Below are positions 21,990-32,760 of a DNA stretch of 64,000 nucleotides, piece after piece. Both the position numbers and the translations under genes were made by a program. Positions within the stretch are counted from its first letter, which is position 1, and each line of letters starts with the position of its first letter. Location: positions 48,496,475 through 48,560,474 of the forward strand of contig NW_026622808.1 of assembly GCF_023065955.2 (NCBI RefSeq). The letters run 5' to 3'. A model generated the notes under the pieces. The model had not been told where the DNA came from. It saw nothing but the letters and a program-made list of their open reading frames with translations, and did no database searches. Origin of the DNA: Ursus arctos (lineage: Eukaryota > Chordata > Mammalia > Carnivora > Ursidae).

Positions 21990-22134
21990 AGCCACTATTT
22001 TTGAGTGCCTACTATATGCCAGAAGCTACGCTACATAAATTATATACATTATATGCAAAATTCAAATAAACCTGCAAAGGAGTTATTTTTTTTTCTAATT
22101 TATAAACGAGGGAGCTTAGGTCATCAGGAGTTAA
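21990..22134 (-). repeat. MIR (antisense)
   Basis: Order 'gagtgcctactatatgccag', 'aagctacgctacataaatta', 'taaacgagggagcttaggtc' matches antisense MIR. The younger SINE 22150-22364 sits at its end. Confidence 0.6.
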
Positions 22135-22379
22135 TCCCATGCATTTATTTATTTTTTATTTTTTATTTTTTTTAAAGATTTTATTTATTTATTCGACAGA
22201 GATAGAGACAGCCAGCGAGAGAGGGAACACAAGCAGGGGGAGTGGGAGAGGAAGAAGCAGGCTCATAGCAGAGGAGCCTGATGTGGGGCTAGATCCCGTA
22301 ACGCCGGGATCACACCCTGAGCCGAAGGCAGACGCTTAACCGCTGTGCCACCCAGGCGCCCCAGTCCCATGCATTTATT
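22135..22379 (-). mobile_element. CAN-SINE, ursid-type, 15 bp TSD
   Basis: TCCCATGCATTTATT is exact at 22135-22149 and 22365-22379. The SINE (22150-22364) has an expanded T/A tail, 'agacagccagcgagagaggg', 'agtgggagaggaagaagcag', 'ccgggatcacaccctgag' and a terminal 'ccacccaggcgcccc'. Close to the freshest copies in the window. Confidence 0.95.
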
Positions 22380-22384
22380 AGACT

Positions 22385-23465
22385 ACTGGATGAAACTGAT
22401 CCAAGAGATACTATTAATTTCCACGTTGCCATTACTCTAAGAGACCCTCAATTGCCATTTTTCACCTACTCTTAGTGACCTTTCTGTCATGGTGACTCAT
22501 GATTGACTGTAGGAGGCAGGAGAAGAGTTGGGGAACGCGTGGTGGACGTACAGTGGCATAGGGTACACAAAGATAATAATCAGTTATAATAATACTATTC
22601 CTATTATGCTATCATTTATTAAGGTTCTGCTGTATGTCCTTCCTTGTGATAGTACTAGCATTTCGTAAGTGCCACCATGAAATCAGTTAACATTGACTCT
22701 TAATTTATATAAAATAATGGTGTTGGCTAGAGCGTGCCAATGGTGCTTAATAAACATTTTTTTTTAAACCTGGCTTTCTGTTATCCCTCCTTTATAACAG
22801 GAAAGCAATATAATTTTGTGAGGTCCAGAGAAATAACCACCATAGCTTGTACTTAGAGCTTGACAACGCCCTTCTATAGAACAGCAAAGGTACTCGATAA
22901 TTATATGTTAAATGAAAAAATAAATCCCAGAGTCACATGGCAGGGGCAATAAGAAAGAGACTTAAAATGGGGAAAAATGAAGATAAATTCTTGAGTTGAA
23001 TTTATCAGGCACACATGAAATATGAGATGGCAAACAGTACTCCACTGTTTTCTTACCACTTCTTGGGGAAGGCCTGTGTAATTCATCTGATGCTTCCTTC
23101 CTGTGACTTATGCTGTCATCCCAGAACCGCGGTAATGGAGGTTTACAGCACTCGGTATCGACATATAGTCTTTCTCCACTGTTTGTAATCCCTTTCTACT
23201 CTGCTGCTTTCCCAGCAGAGAGGGTTAATCCCCAAAAGGCACCCCATAGGGGAACGTTTCAAGTGACATCGTTCCAGATAAACAATGTCAGAAATGCAGT
23301 CAACCCAATGGGCAGTGCACAGTGAATTTCCACTCGCCATTTAGCTGCTGGCCTCCAGGGAAGTATGGCATGCCTGGGACTGGGACTGCATAGACCCAAA
23401 CTTTGCAAAATGAACTGTATTTGTTTTCATCAAAGAACCCTCCTTCTACTCTCTTCTAATCAGAA
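22385..23465. other. Unique DNA, no gene seen
   Basis: No family is recognised. Overlapping opposite-strand frames at 23110-23325 (plus) and 23143-23340 (minus) are mutual shadows without supporting features. Confidence 0.45.
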
Positions 23466-23469
23466 AAAC

Positions 23470-23715
23470 ATTTAGTGAGTACTTGCTTTGTGGTCAGATA
23501 CATGTAACCCCTTTGTCTTCATGACACATTTAATTCCTCCCAGACTCTATTAGGGAGCAACTATTATTGTCTCCAGTTTTCATTTGGGGAAAACTGTGTC
23601 TAAAGGAGCAGAAGTAGTTTAAGATTGCATAACTAATAAGTGTCGAGGCCTTGTTTAAACCAAAGACTATCTGATACCAGCGACTGTACCCTTGTTACCA
23701 CACAGCACGCTCTCT
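23470..23715 (-). repeat. MIR (antisense), near full length
   Basis: Order 'gagtacttgctttgtggtca', 'gacacatttaattcctccca', 'caactattattgtctccagt', 'gcagaagtagtttaagattg', 'actgtacccttgttaccaca': antisense MIR from 3' end to 5' end. About 245 bp. Confidence 0.7.
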
Positions 23716-23719
23716 TGTA

Positions 23720-24320
23720 TGGAAACTGTGCTTGACACCTGCTTACTTACTGGCAGATTTTATAGTCATTCCTAGTAGGCAGCCACCTAGGGAGTTGTGT
23801 TGTCCCTATAGAGAAAACGTCGAGAATGTAGTTTATAACTTGAACCAAATCTCTACATGTCAGAGCGAGTGCCAGGAAAATAAGACACTGGTTTATTTCC
23901 CTGCTTTTTCCCGATCTTTTATTCTGGTCTTAAAACGGCTTGGTTGTAACTAATAAATGTTATTGGGTGAATAAATGTTCATCCAATATACCGTTTTTGA
24001 CATAAATAATGTAATGTCCAAACAATGCAGGAGGTGCCTTAAATAAAACATGTGAATGCTGGGTCTTTCTTGTAATAATTTGAAAAATATCAATAATGTT
24101 GTCAGTTTAAAAACAGAACATGCTATCTGGCCTTTTCATCTTCCTGGCTACGTTAGAAAAGGAAAAATGTGCCCCTTCATCATATAGAAGAAGTGTACTC
24201 CCCACCACCATTGTTTGAAGAGTTGCTTTAGGAGCAGTATATTTGATTTAATTAATTTATTTTTGTACTATATTTAATTTTAGAAATGAGAATATGAATA
24301 TGTGTGTCTTGTTTCTAAAA
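23720..24320. other. Unique DNA, no gene seen
   Basis: No feature is recognised except a small imperfect stem (ATTGGGTGAA / TTCATCCAAT near 23962-23987). Confidence 0.4.
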
Positions 24321-24324
24321 CCTT

Positions 24325-24520
24325 AAAAAAGGTGATGTGGTTTAGCCGGTAAGAATGTTGGCTTTAGAATCAGATTATTTGAATTTGAATCTCAACTTAC
24401 AGATTTTGGACCACACACTTATCTCCTGTGAACCTCTGTTTTCTCATCTATAAAGTAGAGATAATTACACACACCTCAGAAAGTTGCTGTGAGGATTACA
24501 TAAGATAATACAGGGGTATC
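24325..24520 (+). repeat. MIR (sense)
   Basis: Order 'ggtttagccggtaagaatgt', 'tggctttagaatcagattat', 'cacacttatctcctgtgaac', 'ctctgttttctcatctataa', 'gttgctgtgaggattacata': a clear, near full-length sense MIR. Confidence 0.8.
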
Positions 24521-24524
24521 AATT

Positions 24525-25005
24525 TACTAACCGACTTAAATTTCATGGAGGTACAAGCAGGAGAGAGCTTTATTCTTTTTTTTCCCCCAACTACACTTGT
24601 CAATTCCTTGCTACTTAAAGCCTACTGAGTTGGAGTTTATGACCTTAGGTAACACTCTGTGATAAGAATAATTTCATTTTGGTAATTGTCTGAGTTTGAG
24701 TTTCCCTCACAAAATGACCTTGACACAAGAATTTGGGTACAGTCAGTCTATCCAGAAGGTGGTTCCAGGTAGTACAAGTGAAAACATGAGGAAAGAGAGA
24801 AGAAAGAAAAGCCAAAAAACAAAAAGCTATGTTCTGATCAAGTGGCTCCCATGAGTAACTGGGCCTCAAAGTCTCTGAAGTACCTCCTGGAACATACTGA
24901 GAACATTCTCTTTAGAAGAAGGTTGGGGGGGGTGTATATGTCTCCCCTCCCCACTTTACTGGTGCAGTGAACATACCCTCTAGTTACTTTGACCATTGGA
25001 TGGCT
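24525..25005. other. Unassigned DNA
   Basis: No family is recognised; two minus-strand frames here have no support. Confidence 0.4.
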
Positions 25006-25009
25006 CAGA

Positions 25010-25352
25010 GCTGCTGCCATACCCCATCACTGCTTCCCCTGAGAACTGTCCTTGGTTAAGCCCACCTTCTCATTCCATTTGCCAGTAGCCATTGACTAAT
25101 TGATGTAGGGATAAGAGAAGGCCAGCCCTCCGCCTCACTAGAGAACAATTCTGCTGGGTAGTTTATGCTACAGAGCTCTCCTCCATCCATGGATTACGCC
25201 AAGGTTAGACTTACCTGTCTTGACTAGCTTGACTCTTTTCCCATCCCTTTTCTCTTTCATTTCCTCCTTTATCGGTTTACCTTGAGACCTCTCCATCCCT
25301 GTATCTGAATCTTTGTCTTGATATCTGCTTCTAGGGAACTTGGTTTAAGACA
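25010..25352. repeat. Possible ancient dispersed repeat, family uncertain
   Basis: The end 'ctgcttctagggaacttggt' then 'ttaagacag', preceded by a pyrimidine-rich 'ttgactcttttcccatccct' segment, resembles the 3' end of an old mammalian LTR or DNA repeat. I cannot name it or fix its start. Confidence 0.3.
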
Positions 25353-25354
25353 GG

Positions 25355-26210
25355 CACATTCAGGGCAACTAATCAAAATGCTCAGTTCCCATTGGTTGAA
25401 GATTTGGTGACACTGCTTTTCTCTGGCTCACATACAGCCTGTTTCTGGTGGGTTCCCCTGCTCCGCTCATGGATGCATCTCGGACATGGCCCTGTCAGAA
25501 TGGTTTGAGCCAGGTCATCGAGTTACTTGGTGCATGGGACCATTGCCATGCTGAGGGGGCTGTTCCCACTACTGCTCTCTCCTTTCCCTGTTGTGTGGTT
25601 GGATCCAGCCAGCTTCCCCTCCCATCTTCAGAAAACTTCAAACAGGAATTGAATATCAGCTTCTTGTTTCATATATGCCCCCAGATTTAGGGAGCATATG
25701 TAAAACTCCTTTAAAAATCTTGTCACTGATACCTGTACTGGGAGGTGGAGACAGAAATAGATGGGGAACACTAAGATTTTCTGTAGACCTGAAAGGAGTC
25801 TGCCAGGGAATGAGACATTAGTCTTCTCACCTCATAATTCATTTTCAATCTCTCCTTGGAAACCCTGGGATGGCTACCAGGCCAACAATCATTCTGATTT
25901 AACCAATCTCTCTTAACTCTTGTCTCTTGCTTGGGTAGGCTGGCTCGGTGATGGGGGTGAGTGTCAGAGAACCAGTTCAGTCACCTTTTTTTGAATAAAG
26001 TGCTACCTACTGCTTCTTGGGACTTTGACACTTAGTTGATTTCTGGAAGCCCCAGAAAACATTCTGTGTTATATTCTTTTATATACTTAAATTAATACTT
26101 AAACACTCACCAAATGGTAGCTGTTATTTCTATTATAAAATCAGTTTTTAGCATCTTTGAAAAGCCATCCTATCGTAGTGTTTATTTTAATGATGTGACT
26201 CAGCATGTTT
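25355..26210. other. Unique DNA, no gene supported
   Basis: Two plus-strand frames (25448-25690 and 25591-25821) overlap in different frames and show no domain. No repeat is recognised. Confidence 0.45.
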
Positions 26211-26214
26211 GATA

Positions 26215-26440
26215 AAAAAAGACCATGAATCTAAGAATCAGGAGACTGGGGTCATTGTGCCCTCAGCTCTGTGACCTTTTCCAAATCATTTCACCTTCTA
26301 AGATTTTGAATTTACAACCACCAAATTAACCAAATAGGATAATAAAAGATGCTTTCCAGGGTTGTCATAAGTCTGAAATGAAGAGAAACATGCAAAAACA
26401 TATTTGAGACTGAAATAGTGAAATATCAGGTAATAATTAG
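26215..26440 (+). repeat. MIR (sense)
   Basis: Order 'gaatctaagaatcaggagac', 'cctcagctctgtgacctttt', 'ccaaatcatttcaccttcta', 'ccagggttgtcataagtctg' follows the sense MIR core and 3' part. Confidence 0.7.
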
Positions 26441-26931
26441 TAAAACAACCCACTTTTAAGGGAACCCACCAAAAAGGCAGTTTTCTCTTCCCTTTGCATA
26501 TGCCACTCTGACAAGCTGCTGTGGCTGAGACCTGACTCATTTCGGCAAACAGATGCCATGCTAAATGATGACAAAGTGATAAACATATGTAAATATTTCA
26601 TATGGAATTGAAGTCAATATGGACAAATGCAAAAGATGTAGCTCCAAGACTGGGACAGCTGGGCTAAGCATAGTCACAGCAGAAAAAGATAGGGTTGTCA
26701 GAGTGGACCATACCTAAAAACAAGGCTTGTGTTGTTATTTAAAAACTTACCAGGAACTATTAATAGTCATGAACCATGAATAATTTTGTCATTTGTCTCA
26801 GACTCCATGATGTAGCTTACTTGGGCCAGTGTATAGTATAGAGTAAAATGGGCTGGTTTCTAATTCCTTCCCCTGGTGACATTGGACTTACCATCACCTC
26901 TTCATGTTCTTTGTTGGTCAAGTTGACATGT

Positions 26932-26980
26932 TTATATATATATATATATATATGACACACATATATATATATATATATGA
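26932..26980. repeat. (TA)n dinucleotide microsatellite, duplicated block
   Basis: Two (TA)n runs of similar length are separated by 'tgacacaca'. The arrangement looks like a short tandem duplication of a TA tract and its edge. TA tracts can form cruciforms and are usually length-polymorphic. Confidence 0.9.
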
Positions 26981-27197
26981 CAGAGAGTTACAAATGATGT
27001 GAAATTCTGTATGTGAAGGTGTTTTGAAAAGCATAGTTATGCTGTAGAGGTATAAAGTAATAGTAAACAAGTGATAAAACAGGATAGAAAAGCCTAGAAG
27101 AAAGTGAGAAATCAACATGAAAAAGAGAAAGTCAGAAGGTGTCTTAATTTATGACATCACCGTGCACCATGCAGAAGAACAAACATCTTTAAATTTC

Positions 27198-27242
27198 AGA
27201 GAGAGACAGAGAGGAAGACAGGGAGGGAGAGAGGGAGAGAAA
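27198..27242 (+). repeat. Purine (GA)-rich low-complexity tract
   Basis: 45 bp of nearly pure A/G on the plus strand with only a few C interruptions. The leucine/serine-rich minus-strand frame across it (27196-27396) is translation of the complementary tract. Confidence 0.8.
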
Positions 27243-27611
27243 GTTTGAATGGGCTCAATGAGACAAAAACAAAGATAGAGTCCCAGTGTTGGACTAGACG
27301 ATCGGAGGGGACTGTGCTCGCTGCAGTTTTGAAAGCATGTTGTGTGGGGTATGGGCGTGTGTTCTGTGCAGAAACGTCACTTTTATGACATCTCACAGGT
27401 GTTACCCTTCTAAAGAGCCCATGACCAGCACATGAAATCAGCTACTTAAACAAAAACCAGTAACGAGTCAAACCATTTCTGAAAAATGAAAAAGCTCTTT
27501 GTTGTGGAGAATTTCCAACATAGACAAAATAAACAGAACAGAATATTGAACCTTTTATATATCCATCACCCAGCTTCAATATTATCACCATTCTGAAAAG
27601 ACTATTCCTTT

Positions 27612-27853
27612 AAGAAACATATGCTTTTTGGGGCGCCTGGGTGGCACAGCGGTTAAGCGTCTGCCTTCGGCTCAGGGCGTGATCCCGGCGTTATGGGATC
27701 GAGCCCCACATCAGGCTCCTCCGCTATGAGCCTGCTTCTTCCTCTCCCACTCCCCCTGCTTGTGTTCCCTCTCTCGCTGGCTGTCTCTATCTCTGTCGAA
27801 TAAATAAATAAAATCTTTAAAAAAAAAAAAGAAAAAAGAAACATGCGCTTTTT
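27612..27853 (+). mobile_element. CAN-SINE, ursid-type, near-consensus
   Basis: The SINE (27630-27835) reads 'gggcgcctgggtggcacagc', 'ggttaagcgtctgccttcgg', 'gtgatcccggcgttatggga', 'tcgagccccacatcaggctc' and ends with (AAATA)n and A-run. The TSD is imperfect: AAGAAACATATGCTTTT at 27612 versus AAGAAACATGCGCTTTT at 27836 (two differences). Many CpGs are intact, indicating youth. Confidence 0.95.
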
Positions 27854-28086
27854 AATTTTAAGAATTTTACCTGGAAATAATTTCAAATCAGATTAGTACA
27901 GGTAGAGTAATATAGGTAGTATAGTACAAATAGAATATTCTCAAGTAAGGTAAGAATAATGTACAGAATACCCAGAGACTTCTGATCCAGGTTCACCTAT
28001 TGTTCCTATTTTATTTCTTTTCTTTTACCATTGGCACATGTGCTCTCTCTTGCTCTTTCTTTCCTTCTTTTCCTTCTTTTCTTTTT

Positions 28087-28281
28087 AAGATTTTATGGGG
28101 CACCTGGCTGGCTCAGTCGTTGAGCGTCTGTCTTTGGCGCAGGGCGTGATCCCAGAGTTGTCCTGGGATCGAGCCCCACATCAGGCTCCTCCGCTGGGAG
28201 CCTGCTTCTTCCTCTCCCGTTCCCCCAGCTTGTGTTCCCTCTCTCGCTGACTGTCTCTCTCTCTCTCAAATAAGATTTTAT
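28087..28281 (+). mobile_element. CAN-SINE inserted into another CAN-SINE
   Basis: A sense SINE (28097-28271) beginning 'ggggcacctggctggctcag' lies within the T-rich start of an antisense SINE. The target AAGATTTTAT is copied at 28087-28096 and 28272-28281. It has the 'gtcgttgagcgtctgt' variant head. Confidence 0.88.
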
Positions 28282-28470
28282 TTATTTATTTGAGAGAGAG
28301 AGAGAGAACACACATGAGCGGGTCAGGGGCAGAGGAGGAGGGAGAGGGACCAGCAGACTGAACATGGAGGCTGATGTGGGGGCACAGGGCTCTATCTCAG
28401 ACCCTGAGATCATGACCTGAGCCCAAATCAAGAGTCAGATGCTTAACCGACTGAGCCACTCAGGTACCCC
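28282..28470 (-). mobile_element. Older CAN-SINE (antisense), host of the nested copy
   Basis: Reads 'ttatttatttgagagagaga', 'gcggg..caggggcagagg', 'gagatcatgacctgagccca' and 'gactgagccactcaggtacc'. Its T-tail part lies at about 28083-28096, before the nested SINE, so the element is split by it. The older body form fits the nesting order. Confidence 0.88.
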
Positions 28471-28796
28471 TCTTTCTTCCCTTTTCTTTAACATATTTTT
28501 TTTCTTTTTCTCAGTCATTTGAGCATAATATATACCTGTCATGGACATATACCTAAAAATATTTCACCATGTATTTCCTAAAAGTAGAAATATCCTCTTA
28601 CATAACCTTACATAACCTCTTACAATTTCATAAATTTATATTGATGCAATTTTATAATATTACAAGCATATTAGTTAACCCAAAGATGTCTTATATCACA
28701 TTTTTCCTTTTTCATGCAGGACCCAGTCTAGCGTCAAGTATTGCATTTCATTCTCATGTCTCTTTGCATCCTTTATTTTTATGAAAAAAAAAAAAA

Positions 28797-29085
28797 ATAT
28801 TGGTGGGGGACCACCCTGCCCTAGGCAGGCAGGGTGGGTCTGCTGGGTGGGTGTCTTTATGATAATCACCTGTGACCAGCAAATAATAACCAGCCCCTAA
28901 AAAGGAAGTAAGCCATTGAAGGTGTTATCAATAGAGATGTTAAAAGGATTTAAGTTCGTTGGTTAGCTTTCTATAAAAGACCAACCCTACAGGCCCTCCT
29001 TGGTAACCCTGTTAGGACCCCTCTCACTCTTGAGAGCTTTTTCTGTATCTTCATTTAATGAACTTCTATTGCTTTACTCACTCAA
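28797..29085 (+). mobile_element. Endogenous retrovirus LTR fragment
   Basis: A 'tataaaag' box (about 28972) is followed ~70-100 bp later by 'cctctcactcttgagagctt' and 'aacttctattgctttactca', the U3-R-U5 style I associate with carnivore class I ERV LTRs. A G/C-rich imperfect stem (CCACCCTGCC / GGCAGGGTGG) lies near its start. No internal viral genes are present in the window, so it is at most a solo or partial LTR. Confidence 0.45.
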
Positions 29086-29285
29086 AAAAAATTTTATTGA
29101 TTGATTTAAGAGAGAGAGAAGGAGAGAGAGAAAGCCTGCAAGCATGAGTTGGGGAGGTGGGGCAGAGGGAGAAGCTGGCTCCCTGCTGAGCAGGGAGCCT
29201 GATGTGGGGCTCGATCCCAGGACCCTGAGATCAAGACCTGAGCTAAATAAAGTCAGCCGCTCCACTGACTGAGCCACCCAGGTAC
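29082..29285 (-). mobile_element. CAN-SINE (older type), antisense
   Basis: A-run, 'ttttattgattgatttaaga', GA-rich block, 'gctggctccctgctgagcag', 'gatgtggggctcgatcccag', 'gactgagccacccaggta'. It directly abuts the end of the LTR fragment. No clear TSD. Confidence 0.85.
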
Positions 29286-30220
29286 AGTGGGTGTGCTTCC
29301 TCTAACATGGAACATTTCCACAGCCTTTCTTTGTTTCTTTGCAGTGTTCATCATGTAAAATCCTACGGTCTTATGGTTTTCAATATACAGGTCTCTCACC
29401 TCCTGGGTTCAAGTTATTACTACATATTTAGTTCTTTTTGATGCAATTGTAAATGAGATTTTTTTCTTTGTCTCTTTTTTGATAGTTAATTATTATAGTA
29501 TATAGAAACGCAACAGATTTTTATGTGTTGATTTTTTTATGCTGCAACTTTACTAAATTCATTTATTAGTTTTAACATTTTTTGATGGAATCTTGAGCGT
29601 TTTCTATATATAATATGTCATTTGCAAATATTGACAATTTTACTTCTTCGTTTCCATATGGATAGTTTTTATTTCTTTTTCTGACTTCATTGCTCTGGCT
29701 AGGACTTCTGATACTATGTTGAACAGAAGCAGTGAGAGTGGACATCCTTGTCTTGTTCTTGATCTTACAGGAAAGACTTTCAGATTTTCACCACTGAGTA
29801 TGCTGTTAGATGTGGGCTTGCCATGTCTGGCCTTTATTATGCTGAAATACATTCCCTCTTTACCTGCTTTGTTGAGTTTTTATCATAAATGATCAAATGC
29901 TTTTTCTGCATGTATCTGAGATGATATGATTTTTTATTCTTCATTTTGTTAATGTGTCATATCACATTGACTGATTTGCAAATGTTCAATCATCCTTGCA
30001 TCCCTGGAATGAATCCTACTTGAATAAGACTTTAATGAGAGAAACTGAAGAAGACATAAATAAATGGAAAGCTATTCCATGCTCATGGATTAGAAGAATC
30101 GGTATTATTAAAATGTCCATACTACCCAAAGCAATTTACAGATTCACTGTAATTCCTATAAAAATTCCAATGACATTTTTCAAAGAAATAGAACAAGTAA
30201 TCCTAAAATTTGCATAAAAT

Positions 30221-30253
<33 letters not shown>

Positions 30254-30263
30254 GCACGACACA
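30221..30263 (+). repeat. (CA)n microsatellite inside L1
   Basis: About 14 CA units followed by 'cgcacgcacgacaca' variants. It lies within the sense part of the inverted L1, just after the stretch encoding VILKFA, and likely grew in place. Confidence 0.93.
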
Positions 30264-30569
30264 TAAAACCCAAATAAAGAACACTAAGAAAGAAGAACAA
30301 GAAAGAGGTACCAAGTTTCCTGATTCAATCTATACTACAAAGCTATGATAATTAAAACAGAATGGTATTGTCATAAAAACAGACACATAAATTACTGGAA
30401 CAAAATAGAAAGTCCAGAACAAAACTATGCGTATATGGTCAATTAATTTATGACAAAGGAGTCAAGAATATGCAATGCAGGAAAGGACGGTCTCTTCAAT
30501 AAATGGTGTTGGGAAAACTGGATAGCCATGTGAAAAAGAATAAATCTCAACCACTATCTTATACCATAC

Positions 30570-30810
30570 ATAAAAATTAACTCATTGGGGCACCTGGGTG
30601 GCTCAGTCGTTAAGCGTCTGCCTTCAGCTCAGGGTGTCATCCTGGTGTTATGGGATTGAGCCCCACATTAGGCTCCTCCGCTGGGAGCCTGCTTCTTCCT
30701 CTCCCACTCCCCTTGCTTGTGTTCCCTCTCTTGCTGGCTGTCTCTCTCTCTGTCAAATAAATAAATAAAATCTAAAAAAAATAAAATAAAAAAAAATAAA
30801 AATTAACTCA
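30570..30810 (+). mobile_element. CAN-SINE inserted in L1, 15 bp TSD
   Basis: ATAAAAATTAACTCA is exact at 30570-30584 and 30796-30810. The SINE (30585-30795) starts 'ttggggcacctgggtggctc' and has several C-to-T changes at old CpG sites, so it is older than the 27630 copy but younger than its L1 host. Confidence 0.95.
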
Positions 30811-31864
30811 GCATGAGTTAAAGATTTGAATGTAAGACCTGAAAACTTAAAACTCCTAGAAGAAAACATGGGCACTAAACCTCTTGACATAGGTCTTAGC
30901 AATGAGTTTTGGAATTTGACACCAAAAGCAAAAGCAAGAGCAAAAATAAACAAGTGGGACTACATCTTATTAAAAAGCTTCAGCACAACAGAGGAAACCA
31001 TCATTAAAATAACAAGGCAACCTACTGAAAGAGAGAAAGTATTTGCAAGTCATATATCTGATAAGACATTAATATGCAAAGCATATAAAGAACTATACAA
31101 CTCAATACAAAAACAAAACCAATTTGTCTAAAATGCATAGCAGATCTGAATAGATATTTTCCCAAAGAAGACATACAGATGGCCAACAGGTACATAAAAA
31201 GATGCTTAACATCATAATCATGAGGGAGATGCAAATCAAAACCACAATGAGATAACAGCTCACATCTGTTAGAATGGCTATTATCAAAAAAAAAAAAAAA
31301 AAAAAAACAAAACCAAGAAATAACAAGTATTCACAAGTATGTGAAGAAATGGGAGCCTTGTGAACTGTTGGTGGGAATGTAAATTGGTGCAGCCATTGAG
31401 GGAAACAGTATGGAGGTTCCTCACAAAATTAAAAACAGAACTATCATGGGATCCAGCAATTCCACTTCTGATAATTTATCTGAAGAAAATGAAAACATTA
31501 ACTCAAAGAAAATATATACACCTCCAAATTCACTGCATCATTATTTATGATAGCTAAGATATGGAAAAAACCAAGTGTCCATCAATGGATGAATGGATAA
31601 ATTGTGGTATATACGCACACATATTATTTAACCTCCCAAAAGAATAAAATCTTGTCATTTGCTACAACATGGTGGGGCCTTGAGGGCATTACGGTGAGTA
31701 AAATAAGTCAGACAGAGAAATACAAATACACTGTATGATCTCTCTTACATGTGGAATTTAGAAAGAAAAAAGAAAAAAGCTTATAGATGCAGAGAACAGA
31801 TTGGTGGTTGTCAGAGCTGGGAGGTGGGGAGTGAGTGAAGGGGGGTTCAAAAGGTAAAAAGAAA

Positions 31865-32325
31865 TGAAATCAAACAAACAAACAAACAAAGCAAACAGCC
31901 TCCGCCCCCAAACTGCAGTCCTCTTCCATACCATGTGTTTTAATAGAATGTTCCTCATTTGGACTTTGTCTAATGTTTCCTTATCGTTCGATTCAGGCTA
32001 TGCATTCTTGTCCAGAGCACTGCATAGGTGATGGCATGTCTCAGGTGTCACAGTGGGAGGCAGGACCCCCATCTGTTTGTGTTTGGGAGTTTTAATTTTG
32101 ATCACTTTGTCAAGGTGCTGTCTGATTTCTCCACTGTACAACCGATATTTTTACCCTTGAAACATAGAAACAGTCTATGGGAGATACTTTAAGAACGTGT
32201 ATATATTCTGCTGCTTATCAAGTTATCCCTCTACATTTGAGTATCCATTCATAAACCCACTTCGTAAATTGCAAAAATGCTGCTTTTTCTAACCCAGGGC
32301 TTTTCCCCCATTTATTAGCAGCATG
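31865..32325. other. Unassigned DNA after the L1
   Basis: Begins with a (CAAA)n run (31870-31892). The rest may belong to the antisense L1M 3'UTR that is clearer from 32330, but I cannot show it. Confidence 0.4.
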
Positions 32326-32329
32326 CGGC

Positions 32330-32760
32330 ATTATGCTATAAGCAAGAACCTTCTCTGTTCACTCATTCATTCATTCATATCTATTATCAATGTGGAATAG
32401 TATATTCTTTTTCACAAAATGGTTTTTAATTGCTTACTGTATTTAATTATTTTGGTGCTGAAATCGTCTCATATTTGGCTAGTGGGAGCATCTTTAAGCT
32501 GGCTTCTGTGTTCTTAGACATGCTGCCATCAATTCTTTGAGCACTTACTTTTTCACACAATAAGATGCGCCAGGCTCTTCTTGTACCTATTCATCCAAGC
32601 CCCTGTATCAGTCACGGCTTTGAGTATCCTGGTTCCTTTTAGTGGGGAATCATTTAGCTACCTAGCTCTAAGCACTAGGTGTGCTCATTGCTGCTGGGGT
32701 GTGGCATTTGGCCCTTTCAATGCACAGAGCTAGGAATTATATGCATGTACATACATATTT
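32330..32760 (-). mobile_element. L1M 3'UTR fragment (antisense)
   Basis: Contains 'tttttaattgcttactgtat'-like sequence, 'gctgaaatcgtctcatattt', 'tttgagcacttactttttca', 'ttccttttagtggggaatca' and 'taggtgtgctcattgctgct'. The last is the reverse complement of the plus-strand 3'UTR near 11860-11890, tying it to the same family. A low-complexity CATA-rich stretch follows to ~32835. Confidence 0.6.

Larger units (their letters stand above)
26445..27485. other. Unique DNA with two simple repeats
   Basis: No gene is seen. It holds the (TA)n at 26932-26980 and the purine tract at 27198-27242. The 27280-27370 part carries several CpGs but no recognisable element. Confidence 0.45.
27490..28790 (-). 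mobile_element. Ancient L1M 3'UTR (antisense) broken by SINEs
   Basis: Segments before, between and after the SINEs read in register as an old antisense L1 3'UTR: 'tatatatccatcacccagct' (27550s), 'ccaggttcacctattgttcc' (27990s), 'aacccaaagatgtcttatat' (28680s) and 'ttctcatgtctctttgcatc' (28750s). Similar segments occur at 44950 and 59100. Insertions at 27630 and 28087-28470 postdate it. Confidence 0.55.
29368..31860 (+). mobile_element. L1 with 5' inversion (twin priming)
   Basis: 29368 to ~30022 is L1 ORF2 in antisense (its minus translation includes the reverse-transcriptase stretch [20 protein letters not shown]). From 30024 onward the same element continues in sense ([11 protein letters not shown], then [20 protein letters not shown]). 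The two parts are adjacent in L1 order and share ATAAGAC at the switch, the signature of twin priming. ORF2 C-terminal and 3' sequence follows to ~31860. A (CA)n and a SINE interrupt it. Frames are broken. Confidence 0.85.

Noticed and set aside
27630..27835. tRNA-like head of CAN-SINEs considered as tRNA genes
   Set aside because: The SINE heads derive from tRNA-Lys but lack an intact cloverleaf and are fused to a CT-rich body and A-tail in many dispersed copies.
29640..31557. Reverse-transcriptase-like and ORF2-like short frames, considered as a possible retron or domesticated RT
   Set aside because: They are colinear with L1 ORF2, broken by stops, an inversion, a CA repeat and a SINE. No intact or domesticated enzyme remains.
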